DNA of 64,000 nt from Aquanectria penicillioides. Lineage: Eukaryota > Ascomycota > Sordariomycetes > Hypocreales > Nectriaceae. The stretch covers positions 4,278,001 through 4,342,000 of the forward strand of contig PYIU01000003.1 in NCBI GenBank assembly GCA_003415625.1. Direction: 5' to 3'. Below are positions 34,219 to 44,783 of the stretch, piece by piece. The notes below the pieces were generated by a model that saw only the letters and a program-made list of their open reading frames with translations, had not been told where the DNA came from and ran no database searches. Within the stretch, counting starts at the first letter, position 1. Every line of letters begins with the position of its first letter. The position numbers and the translations under genes are program-made.

Positions 34219-35505
34219 ATGGATGCCAAGACTCCCATCACCGACCCCAAATTCCTGGGTTTGGAGTTGATAGAAGAATTCAACAGTCAGCACTCGGCCA
34301 TGAACGAGTTGCAGGAGAGCTACAGCGATGGATTTTCCATCTTTTGGCCAAACCAGGCTGAGCTGGCAGTTGGAGAAAACGCCGAGAACAACAGAAACAC
34401 CTTCACAGACGGCAATATTCTGGAGTACCCACCCCTTCCTGGACTTTTCACCACTGAGGACTCCGTGCCCGAAGAAGAAAGGGAATCTTTCGTCTCAGGC
34501 ATCAGCTGGGACTCCCCGGCAGAGGAAAAGAACCAAGACCTTGATGGACTGCCAGGGCCTCAGTCTCAACCTTTGGCTGTTTCCCAGACCGGGCCATTGA
34601 CCTTGCCGGAGGCTGAACCATTGGAATTTCCCCAACACGAGCCTTTGATCCTCCCCCAAGCTCAGCCATTGCCCCTTGCACCCCCCCAACTGCAACTACC
34701 CTCCGTCCCCTCCGTCACTATGTCAACCCAGACTCAGCCAACTCAGGGAACTAAGCGAAAGGCGTCCCCTGTCGACCTTGAAGCTGGTCCGGATGCTGCT
34801 GCCAACCCAAACAAGCTCAGCCGCCGCACAGGGAAGAAGTGCGTGCCTAAGTCCTGCCAGCGATGTAGGTCTCGCAAGGGGAGGTGCTTGAGGGAGGGAG
34901 ACGGACCTTGCGTGGGCTGTGTCACGGCCGGCGAACCTTGTGTCCGAAACAATGAGGATGGCCGCGAGAAGGAGACGGCCATCAAGGCCCAAGAGATGCA
35001 GGAGCACGAATACACCTTGGCGTACATGGCCGGGGCCTCCCTGGCTGTCAAGGCCAGGCAATTCTTCATCGAAGGCAGCATCGATGCCAGTGCTTTCAGC
35101 GGCGTCATCAGGTGCCTGGCGGACAGGCAGAACGACAACCCAGCCAAGCTTATCGAGGTCTTGCCCGTGGTTTCTCGGTGCATTCCCGGGACCGTGAGTT
35201 TGAGGGCGCCTGAGAAGTCTGAGATTATGCCTATCCAAGCCAAGGATTTGGGCAAGCTCAGTAAGCCCCAGATCAAGAAGCATTTCGACGCTTTTGGGCG
35301 CGCCGCTGCGAGCAACATCAACAACCTCCGTAAGGGGCTCATCGCAATGATGACGCCGCTCCACGAGTGGCCGATTGATGAGATATTGAGCCACATCCAA
35401 CTGTACATGCATGTCGAGACTATCAACGTTTCTGGCATCATTAACTGGGGGAGCTCAAGCCAATGGGCGCAGCAGTTGTTGGAGCAATGGCAGGAGCAGA
35501 GTTGA
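34219..35505 (+). CDS. Zn2Cys6-type protein with internal zinc cluster
   Basis: Single-exon model of 428 residues from MDAKTPITDPKFLG. The N-terminal 200 residues are acidic and then Pro/Gln/Leu-rich with repeated PLTLPEAEPLEFPQ-like steps, resembling an activation domain. A basic stretch (KLSRRTGKKCVPK) leads into a Zn2Cys6 cluster near residues 220-245 (SCQRCRSRKGRCLREGDGPC, then VGC and a final Cys). The C-terminal ~180 residues are helical and unrecognised; no MHR domain is visible. It is most likely a DNA-binding regulator. The cluster sits after a long N-terminal region, unlike the usual N-terminal placement. No target can be read from context. Upstream in-frame codons have no ATG. Confidence 0.82.
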   Translation: MDAKTPITDPKFLGLELIEEFNSQHSAMNELQESYSDGFSIFWPNQAELAVGENAENNRNTFTDGNILEYPPLPGLFTTEDSVPEEERESFVSGISWDSPAEEKNQDLDGLPGPQSQPLAVSQTGPLTLPEAEPLEFPQHEPLILPQAQPLPLAPPQLQLPSVPSVTMSTQTQPTQGTKRKASPVDLEAGPDAAANPNKLSRRTGKKCVPKSCQRCRSRKGRCLREGDGPCVGCVTAGEPCVRNNEDGREKETAIKAQEMQEHEYTLAYMAGASLAVKARQFFIEGSIDASAFSGVIRCLADRQNDNPAKLIEVLPVVSRCIPGTVSLRAPEKSEIMPIQAKDLGKLSKPQIKKHFDAFGRAAASNINNLRKGLIAMMTPLHEWPIDEILSHIQLYMHVETINVSGIINWGSSSQWAQQLLEQWQEQS

Positions 35506-35919
35506 GGCGATTGACCTGGGATCACTGTGGACATGGCTGAAGGTGAATGAATGAGACATGAGTAATGAATAAAGCATTTGTGACGGAGTTGTTGGATGAT
35601 CAACGGCTTGAATGGCCAGGAGTTATGGAGACGGAAAAGCATATGGTGTGGAGTTTTTGGGATGATGAGGCGTTACGTTTGAATTAAGCTGGGAAAAGCA
35701 GTTACTGGGACATGATGCTTGACTCTAATCACCCTTTATTCTATTGTTCACCTTTTCAAAGTTCTAGATCTGTTTCGGGCCTCTGTGATCCTTCCGTGAT
35801 TTCTGCAGCGCGCCGTTCCTCAACTCACAATGCCCACGGAGTGAGTCTGGGTCGATGTAGAGTTCCAAGGACGCCCAATCGTGATAAACATAAAACGAAA
35901 GCTCGTTTGAAGTTTCTCC
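35506..35919. other. convergent 3' region
   Basis: Lies between the ends of the Zn2Cys6 gene and the DUF2470 gene. No gene is seen. Confidence 0.55.
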
Positions 35920-36582
35920 TTACTGCTTCTTGGCATTCTTCTCCTCAGTCTTCTTGGCAACAATGCCGTCAATCCGCTTGAAGGTTGGGTAGCCCTCGAT
36001 GAAGCAGCTCAGCTGCCATGCCCACCAAACGCCGGTAAACTTCTCAATGCCGTGCTTCTTCAGCCGGCCCTCGAACAAGCAGCACTCAAAAGTGTGAATG
36101 GCAATGACGGGCCAGAAGATGGCATTGACGATCCACCGGAACGATTCCGCACCGCCGGGGAAGTAGGCTTCAAGCAACGGCCACACTGGGCTCTCCGGCA
36201 CAACCCACGGGAGAGTGGCAGCACAGAAGTAGTAGAAGAGCACGGAACCAAAGACGATGATTCCGAAGCCCTCGGAGGGAGTGAAGGACGTGATGACGAT
36301 GTCGCTGAGACCGAGAGCGTCCCGAGCGACGTGTGCCATCTCAACGATGCGTCCCCTGGCCTCGGCCCAGCCCTGCAGAGGAGGCTCAAAGGGGATGGTG
36401 TAGTCGCCGCCACGCGCGGCGATGCTCATGCCCTTGAAGTCGATGTCGCGCATCTCGGGCGACGAGGCGGCGCCGGCGGAGGCGCGCGCATAGTGGCGGA
36501 GATAGTAGGACAGCTCGCGCGTGTGGTCCTTGTTCATGTGCGAGACGATGCGGTCCTTCATAGCTGCGTCCGGAGAGGCCAT
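35920..36582 (-). CDS. DUF2470-domain integral membrane protein
   Basis: 220 residues from the ATG at 36582 (MASPDAAMKDRIVSHMNKDH), which matches the usual start of the family. A longer in-frame start at 36729 would add 49 residues of basic, Ser/Pro-rich sequence that could be a targeting leader. The DUF2470 domain occupies residues 1-95 (DHTRELSYYLRHY; DIDFKGMSIAARGGDYTIPF). It is followed by two or three hydrophobic segments (IIVFGSVLFYYFCAATLPWVV; WIVNAIFWPVIAIHTFECCLF). The domain is found in heme-related proteins, but the role of the fungal membrane form is not established. It ends in a Lys-rich tail (KKTEEKNAKKQ), a possible ER-retention-like signal. Confidence 0.85.
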   Translation of the reverse strand: MASPDAAMKDRIVSHMNKDHTRELSYYLRHYARASAGAASSPEMRDIDFKGMSIAARGGDYTIPFEPPLQGWAEARGRIVEMAHVARDALGLSDIVITSFTPSEGFGIIVFGSVLFYYFCAATLPWVVPESPVWPLLEAYFPGGAESFRWIVNAIFWPVIAIHTFECCLFEGRLKKHGIEKFTGVWWAWQLSCFIEGYPTFKRIDGIVAKKTEEKNAKKQ

Positions 36583-37216
36583 TCTTGCGACAGGGACTCG
36601 CCCAATTGACGAGAAATTAGACGAATTGAGCGACACCGAGGGCGAATTCCCGTATGTTGGAGAGGATAGAGGAGGCGGTGGGCGCGACTTTGTCTCCCGC
36701 AGAGGACGTTGAGAGTGGAGCTTCTTCATGTGCCGACCGCGGCCCACCACCACCACCCCCGCGACCGCGACCGTAACCAAGGAGAAGGCTGAAGCCCGAG
36801 CTGCTCTGCTACGAGTTTGTTGGGTGATTCACTTTTGTGCGGCACCGTTGCACTCGGGACTGAACGGGAAAAAAGAAAACATGCAGCAGAACCTTGCAGA
36901 AACACCAAATCGACTTTGTGTATCAAAACGGCTAACGAAACATGCCAGGGTATCTTTGCTGCATCACCCAACCTTATCTTATCCATCATCCTCTGGATTC
37001 CAGAAGCTCCGTCAAGAACTGCAGTTGCCGCTGTGCGACAACCGCAGCATCTTTGACAATAAGAAAACATTACCAATTTGTTAACGAGTGTAGATTAGTT
37101 GAGTAAATTTTCTCCCATTTTTCGCTTCTTATTTACCCCCCCTCTCTCTTCCTCACCCCGCTCTGATTGGCCGACGCAAGCTCAGAAACCCCCTCGTCCC
37201 GTCCTCGTCGAGGGCA
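36583..37216. other. DUF2470 gene upstream and receptor 3' region
   Basis: Promoter space for the DUF2470 gene and 3' flank of the CFEM receptor gene, with a C/T-rich tract at 37130-37160. Confidence 0.5.
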
Positions 37217-38994
37217 TCATGGACTGAGCGGTCCCGCTCTCGGAGTGACGAGGCCACCGCCGTCTTCAGCGTCCGACTCCTCAACGTCAACGCGCGTCGT
37301 CGTCGTAGTCTTGACCCGAATGCCTAGCCTATCGCTCATGTGAGAAATCATGGAGAACCCAGAAAATCTATGACCGCCTTTGATTTGCGTCCACACATCG
37401 CCGCGAGCTTTGTCGCCGAGGTGTAGGTCTAATTCAAGCTGACTTTCCGTCACCGCGTTCTTTGTCGCCGTGTATAAACCCTTGGTGCCCTTTCGCGAAG
37501 CTGAAGAGTCCTTTGTCCCTGGCTTGATTTGGATAGGAGGTAGCGGTTTGTCTCTTAAAGTGCGGTTTGATCGGTACCGGCGGCGCGTGAGCACCGTCGG
37601 GCTTCGCTTATATGTGGTCGGGAAGAGCTTTGCGATACTTGGCAGACATGCTATAATTATTAATGTGGCAACCTCAGCGCCGGTCCATATGAGTTGGTCG
37701 GCGTATTGCCAAGGTTGATCGTTCTTGGACCCCTGCAAGAAGATGAATCGTAACCGCAGGCATGCCATGGCAGTTGCAAAGCAGCCTAGGATAAAGACTA
37801 GCAAGGTTCCCAGCTTCGCCCGGAGGTTCATGCCAAGATTATGCAAGAGAGGGAGCGGGAGAACTAGGAGAATAGCATTTTGGCCAATATCGAAGGCCTG
37901 TTTGACATAGGAAAGAGCCTCAACGTTGAGGCATTGATGAGGAGAATTGCTGTATGACCACCAGTGCCATACGTAGTTGACTGGAGAGCACTGAAAGATA
38001 AAGATGAAAATTAAGACAATCGTCGGGACGATAATGAGTGTAAGTGTAGTGTAGGCGATGATCCGGAACCGAGTGCCGGAGAATGTTCGTAAGTAGAGGT
38101 AAATGATGGCGACTTTGGCCAAAGCGAGACAAAGAAGAGCAAACTTTTCGGCGATGAAGAGGATCTGTTTTTTTGAGTGTCAAATGTTGTCGACTATAGT
38201 AGTGACGAGCTATCCATACCTCTAATGCGCTTGAGAGGTCTTTCCCCGTTACTGCGGAGACGCTGACGTCGAAGATGGCTTGATGGACTATGAAAGAGCA
38301 GTTAGGTCCCTGGGGTTCATCGCCTTGAGAGCGAGGAGAGACGCCTACCATAGTGAACACAAGAAACATATACAGAATAAAAAACCTGTGGCAAGAAGAG
38401 TTAGCGTCGCGGTAAGAGGTTGCCCTCGTGTGCCATACCCCGCAAGCGAGAATCATGTAGTCCTCTGGACGAAGCCCGTCGGCTGACCTCCAGCTCGAAA
38501 GAAAGCGCAGCCATGGGCAGATCCAAGCCGGGATTTCTGCGGCGAGGATGAGATAGAATCGCCTTTCCCGCGTCTGAATAGGTTGGTCGCAGTTGTTGGC
38601 CTGGATTTTATTAAATTCTATAACGGTTAGTCTGTTACGGGCGCCTGCGTCATTGTTCATTCCGAGAAGCCGTACTGAATCGATCAAAGGTGGAGCATTG
38701 CTGCATGATGCAATCCTGCGTTTTACTCCAGAGGCCGGCCTCGTAGCAAAAGTCGGTCACCGGCGAGACTGAGGTGTCGGTTGAGTTGCCAAGGGCCGAA
38801 TAATAACATTGTGCCTGCGATGATGAGGGTCAGTCTTTGGGGTTCTGGATGATAGCGACGCGCGCTCGAATGGAGGCAAATATGCGTACCCCACAGGATG
38901 GCAACTCTTCAAGAACTTGAGAGATGCTGACGCCGTTTGCCCCCGCAATGGCCATCGACAGTAAGACTGCCCGCAGTGAGAGCCACATCACCAT
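37217..38994 (-). CDS. CFEM-domain, Pth11-like seven-helix receptor
   Basis: Six exons reconstructed from phases: 38890-38994, 38676-38814, 38439-38617, 38349-38385, 38220-38287 and 37217-38164, giving 491 residues. A signal peptide (WLSLRAVLLSMAIAGANG) is followed by a CFEM-like module with Cys at about 34, 38, 58, 70, 75 and 91; two of the usual eight are missing. The rhodopsin-like fungal domain starts at RRFYLILAAEIPAWICPWLR and continues through AEKFALLCLALAKVAIIYLY, IPTIVLIFIFIF-like and IGQNAILLVLPLPLL helices. The cytosolic tail is Ser/Thr/Lys-rich. Pth11-type receptors sense surface cues in plant and insect pathogens upstream of cAMP signalling; the role here is inferred. Exon 4 is only 37 nt. 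Confidence 0.82.
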
Positions 38995-41803
38995 CCGAAG
39001 ATGCGCCTAGGCTGACGAAGAAGAGTTGGTGAAGGATGCGTCCCCGAAGAGGCGTGAGAACACAGTCCTAGCCTCATGGACATCCGGACGCGAGCGAAAA
39101 GAACATGCAGTTCACATTTGAGATCCAGCCTCTCGGGATCGGGGGACCACTGGGAATATTTCTAAAAACTGCCGACTTCACGGGATCAGGGGGGTTCCAG
39201 AATGTGCATGGACGTTTGTGTGAGATCTCAAGACGGTGCTAGTTACTAGTTCTGGCAACCACTGTAACGAGTGAACAACCAACATCCTTGTTGCTGCCGT
39301 CGGCAGTTTGCTAGATTGCACCAGGCTCTGAAGCGCGGGGCCCATGCAAGGCCAGCTTGGCCTGCCATTAGCTGAGGCGTGCTGGGAGCGACGTATTGAA
39401 GCGTGCGACGGCGGCGGCACCGGCGGGAGCCCAACGGAAGTTGTAGTCGGCCGAGGAGCGCCGTGGGAAGCGGGAGGCGCTCCCGTAGCAGAAGGGGGCC
39501 GCGTCGGAGGCGCCAGATGCTCCCAGCAATGCCTGTTGATACAATCCATTGTAACTGTTTCTCCCCCCGTCACCGTCACCGTCACCGACATTCTGTGGCA
39601 CCGGGTACCGTACGCGCCTGGGTACGGCACGGCACGGTATCTATCTAGGTACGTTGTATCGCTGCTCGTATGTGTGCGGCAGATATTAAACGCTGTGGCA
39701 TCCTCGGCAAGCGCTAAATAGAAGTGAAGTGGTTCGTGCAGCTCTCGATGCATTACGAAGGATCAAACCATGCGACACTCTAGGCCGCAGGCCACAGGCC
39801 GCCGAGGTGTTCTTTCGCGCCGGCCGCGATTGTGGGGTTTGGTCCAATCGCAAAGCTCACCAAATTGTCTTGGCTCGAAACTTCGATGTTCTCGAATGCC
39901 CTTTCTTTTTTCTTTTCATCACCATCATAATGGATCAAGCTAACGGGGAGTGGGGGTGGGCGATACAGCGCTGGAACGCTGAACCGACCGTATCTTGCCA
40001 TGTATCGTGCGACAAATCGCACGCTAGTCGGGAGATCGCCCGCATTGGAACGGGGAGCGTGTTCCACCACAACGGGACCCATGCATTCTTCATGCTCTAA
40101 TTGAAACCGCGGTCCCTCAGCTGGGGTTGCCAGCATTATGGCTTCGCTCGCTTCGGGGTTAGACAACGGGACTGTGCCTCCTCCCACTGCCTCGTGCCTC
40201 GTGCCGTGTGCTGTGTATTGAGTGTATTGTATGTTAGGAAGTGCGCCGTCCATCGTGGCAAAGCTCAAATCACAGCCCAGGAGGCGATTTATTTGATGTC
40301 TTACTGCAAGGCGGCGGCGCTTGGGGCCCGGCTGAATGGACCAAACATGAATATTTCATCAAGGGGGAGCTTGAAAGCGTGGACCCGAAGCTAGCCCTTC
40401 TCATCGCCGCTGGGCAGGCATAAATACCAATTTGGAAGTTGATTGCCTTGATTTAACCTGCCATTCCCAACTTCCCAATCAAATGGGATCCATTCCCATC
40501 CCCATTTTGGGAGACATAACCCTGGCGCTGGAGCTCCGAGTGGGGGAGAGGGATCCGGTAGTTCGGCGAAACGGGAGTTGGAACGTTTGGGAAGATCGAC
40601 GAATGTTGGCTTCTCGTCAAGAAAAATCGGACGCCACATCCGTCTTTCACTAGATCGTTCTACCGTCATGCATGCAGGAGGAACCTGAAACACTCTCGAG
40701 CGTAATATGGCAAGGCGTTGCGGGTTTCCTATAGAGGTTCTAGCCGATATTTGTTGCCGCTAAAACAGTTGGCGTGAGAGATCCCGACGTCCCCGGATCG
40801 ACTTTCCACATATCATGGCACCCGTCGCCGGCGCGTCAGGGTTTTGATCGCAACACTCTCGCACGACCGTTGACGGAGCTGTTCTCTGGGTGCCCGGGGC
40901 AAGGGGGAGCGGACCTATCTACAAGCGCGTTTGTCTCTGCATCTTGAAGTGTGCCTCTTCAAACCACGTCTCCGAAAAGTCATATACTTGGGGAATCTTT
41001 GGTGTGCGTCAGCTCTATCGTGCTTGGCGACAACACTCGGTTACAACTTGGGGACTCGATCACCAGCCGCGGCCGGATGACTGGAAAGTTTTTCGCTGCC
41101 TGGAGAGTGAGTCATTGGTGACGCAGAGACTTTGTAAGCATTCAACGATGGTTGACGTTGAAGGGAGCGGCTGTCGTCATTCTAGACTTGGGCAGAACAA
41201 CCGTCGAGGTGCGTGCCGACGGGTAATGAATGGCTGTCGTGTAGCCGAGCTGGCAGAGTGGAGCTTTTTCAATTGGATTGGCCTCGGCGGAGATTCGGAG
41301 CTCCGAGACATTGTCGATATGTGATAGATGCCCATGGAGTTCATCTACAAGGATAAATTTGGCATAAATTCGTCCTGAAAAAGTGGGAGAAGATGTGAAA
41401 AAAAATTGATATAAGCCGTGGATTAAGATCACGGCTTGGAGACTTCATGTGATGTCTCATTGGAGGCGTTTTGGTGCAAAGTTTGACCAGGAAAGAGCGA
41501 GCGGGCCGTGTGCATGGTGCTAACAGCACTGTTGACCAACCAGCTGACTCAGCGTGGTGTGGGCGAATTGGCCGGCCTGATGGATGATCACCTCGGAACT
41601 CCGCTCGGTAAAAGCGTCAATTTATGCGGGCGCAAAACTCTTCAGCCGACTTTATCAGATCAGATTGATAAAGAAATCCCTTTTCACTTGCTGACGCCCC
41701 GGATCGCCCCAGACCACACTCTCTCCTCCTTCGTAACTCCGAACTTCCACGCGCCAGACAAGGCTCAAGGCTTGGGAGGTTCAAGAGGCTCCGGTTAGCA
41801 ACC
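38995..41803. other. 2.8-kb divergent intergenic region
   Basis: Separates the receptor gene (minus) and a Zn2Cys6 gene (plus). It contains a short CCGTCA repeat (about 39567-39588). Open frames on either strand (for example 39780-40268 minus) show no family motif, so I do not call them. Confidence 0.5.
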
Positions 41804-44244
41804 ATGACCGACCGAAGTGAGACCCCGGACTCGGACATCGACCGAAGGCCTGGGTCACGCAACGGCAGCTCCGATCAACCGCCCGCCCGTAAGCGGCAGC
41901 GTGTCCGATTGAGCTGCCTCGAATGCCGTCGCCGCAAGCTCTCGTGCGACCGGGGCTTCCCATGCGAGCGCTGCATCAAAAGCGGCACGCCCGACCGTTG
42001 CAGCTATGAGTCCCGCAACGGCGAGGTCGTCAACGCCTCGTCTGGCATCCCTCCACCCTTTGCTCAGCTCGACTCCCGCCGCTTCGGCGTTGACCCAGCC
42101 ACCGGCTTGTCTCCACGGGATCCCGAGTTTGCTCGCCAGGACCATGATCGCATTCGCCGCTTGGAGCTTGAGATTGCTCAGCTTAAGAACCAGCTGACCC
42201 GCCCCGGCGTGAACCTCGATGGGAGCACCGTCGCCGGCACCACCACGTCGCCTGCCACCAACAAGGACGACGCCAATGGTGAGCCGGATCCTCGGTCCGT
42301 GAGGTTCACGAATCTATCGAGGCCACAAATATGTCCGGCGAGAAAGGTGAATTGCGCTTCTTCCGTGGCCGAGGTTTCCGCACCCGCTACTTCGGCCCTC
42401 ACAACGCCAGCATGGCCTTCGTCGAGTTGACGGGCCTGTGTCCCTTCATGAAGGAAACGGCAGATGAGTGGCTTCGCCCCGTCATCCTCCACGATCGCAA
42501 GGACCGTAAGCGAAGACAACATGACCGTGAGAAGATCTTTGAGCAGCCAGACCCCGATCTGGAGGCTCTGCTTCCCAGCAGGGAAGAGACAGATGCTCTC
42601 GTCAAGGTCTACCTTGAGCAGTTTGAGCAGGTCCACAGGATTGTTCACATTCCCACGTTCCGCAAAGAGTACGAAGAGTACTGGCAACCCGCGTCCACGA
42701 CGCGCTATGCCGCTTTTACCGCCCTCATCCTGACCATGATCGCTGTGTCCAGCTGTGTCCATACACATGAGTCTCTCAAGTTTATCGGCATGATGTCCAA
42801 CGCCCGCCACTGGGCCGAGAAGTGGATCAAGGCCTCCGACGCATGGTTACAGAAGCAGAGCCAGAAGCATCGTCGTCTGATCCACTATCAAATTGCTTGT
42901 CTCTTGTATCTTGGCAAGCGTGTCAATACCATCAAGAAGAAGCGATTCTGGACCGGGTCTGGTGCTCTCATTCAAGATGGCATTGCCGTTGGTCTACATC
43001 GAGAGCCAAGCCACATGGCGGCAAAGATCACAGTCTTCCACCAGGAGATGCGACGACGCATCTGGTCGACGGTGGTAGAATTCGACATGCAGGCATCCTT
43101 TGACCATGGCCTGCCTACCCTTGTCAGCCAACTTCATTATGATACAAACGCCCCCCGAAATTTGGACGATGATGATTTTGACGAGAGCACGACTATTCTT
43201 CCTCCGTCCAAGCCCTGTAAGGATTATACATACTCATCCTTTCAGAACTTGGCGAGACAGAGTCTACCATTGCGGTTGGAGTTGAGCCGGCTTCTAACCG
43301 GTCCGTTGTCCGATATTGACTACGACCAAGTCATTCGATACACCAATGACTTGACACAAGAGATTGACTCTCTCCCGTCCTGGGACACAAACGTGGAGAA
43401 CACCAAAGGAACCAAGAACCCCATGATCGCCTATACCTTGTTGCATGTACAGCTCCGACAATACATCATCCCCCTCCACCAACCGTACCTCAAGCTTCGC
43501 AAGCAAAACTCCAAATACCAATACTCGGAGATCATCTACTACAACGCTGCCCGAGATATTGTTCTCCTTCACGACAAGTTGTATGAGCAAGGCGTGCGAT
43601 CGTTGAACTTTGTTCGTGAGGATGCACTCACCACAGCGATTAACCTCTGCAGCGTAACTCTGTTGCAACCACGAGGCTCCACCAACATGATCATGATCAA
43701 CTCTCACCACACTCTCAAGCTGATCGAGAAGTGTATCACGATGAAGGAGGATCGCCTCCTCCGTTGCGGCAACAATGAGCCCTGGGGCTATTCAATAATG
43801 TGTGCCGCGTTGGGTCTGCTAGAGGCCCACCTCGGCACTAAGGAGCCCGAAGTTGCAAAGTCGACATCGGCAGAGCGCTTCGTAAACCTCCACTACCGCC
43901 TTTTGGCAAACCAAGAACCTCCGGTCGCTGGAGAACAGCAGGTGGCGGGAGCAGCGCCGACCGTTGGGGCGACGCCTAATATACCCTTGCACGATAGGCC
44001 AAAGGTAATGAACCTTGAGTTCCAAGGCAGGGCATTTCCTAATATTGGCATCCAGTCTGTGACGCCGTTCACGTTTAACAGCAATCCGACGATACCGTCT
44101 GCTCCGATCGACTCCACCCAGGCCCCATGGCTGATGGGTGGAGGAGGCGGAGATCCGACTCAGCCGTTTAACCTCGACCCAAGCCTCGAGCTACTCGGGC
44201 TAAACCTAAATGAGATCTGGGGCGAGTCCTGGGAGCTTGGCTAA
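41804..44244 (+). CDS. Zn2Cys6 transcription factor with MHR domain
   Basis: Residues 37-65 hold the cluster (LSCLECRRRKLSCDRGFPCE, then RC and a final Cys). A short leucine-heptad linker follows (RIRRLELEIAQLKNQL), then a large MHR (RGFRTRYFGPHNASMAFVEL; VHRIVHIPTFRKEYEEYW; QDGIAVGLHREPSHMAAKI; MRRRIWSTVVEFDMQASFDH). The model joins 41804-42278 and 42347-44244 (790 residues). A frame change between the two parts requires an intron of length 2 modulo 3. GTGAGC at 42279 is a good donor, but the only fitting acceptor I see is AAAG at 42346, which is weak. A sequencing or real frameshift is the alternative. The C-terminus is Gly/Pro-rich and ends in DLNEIWGE-like acidic sequence. Confidence 0.85.
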
Positions 44245-44783
44245 TGAAACATGAAGAATTTACATATTAATATCAATGTGGATTCTGTACGCATTCATGC
44301 AGGGAAATATGGGAAATGGTGTTGATATCTGTTTTCTTGGGTTTCTTTCTTTTCATTTTTTTTTCTAGGGCGTTCTGGAGGTGTAAGAGGATACCAGGTC
44401 TACATCACATCACGACTCAATCGCAAGGACAACCTTGAGAGTCTATGGCGACCAAAGCCTAGATTCTTTATTAATGTCTTGTTTGCTTGAAAAGCCACCC
44501 AAAAAATTCATCATCTATCTGTGGGTCTTGAAAACAGGGCCTTGCGTCCAACTAACCGCCAAGTTTTCCCAGTGTACCAGAACTGAGCCAGGACACGCAC
44601 ACGCCAAAATGAAAAAAAAAAAAAAAAAAGGAAAGAAAGTAACCAGAGCCAGCCGCCTAGCTACCCACTAACGCCTAACGCCACTAACGGTCCCCTCCCC
44701 TCGTCCCAATTCCACTGACGTGTTCCATAGCAAGCCAGGTATTCAGCAATACATTAATTCTCTCTAAGGCCAGAGTCTGTCCT
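44245..44783. other. convergent 3' region with A run
   Basis: Contains an 18-nt A run (44612-44629) and the 3' flanks of both neighbouring genes. No gene is seen. Confidence 0.55.

Noticed and set aside
39780..40268. 162-residue open frame on the minus strand
   Set aside because: No recognisable motif, no splice support, and it overlaps other equally open frames in a divergent promoter region.
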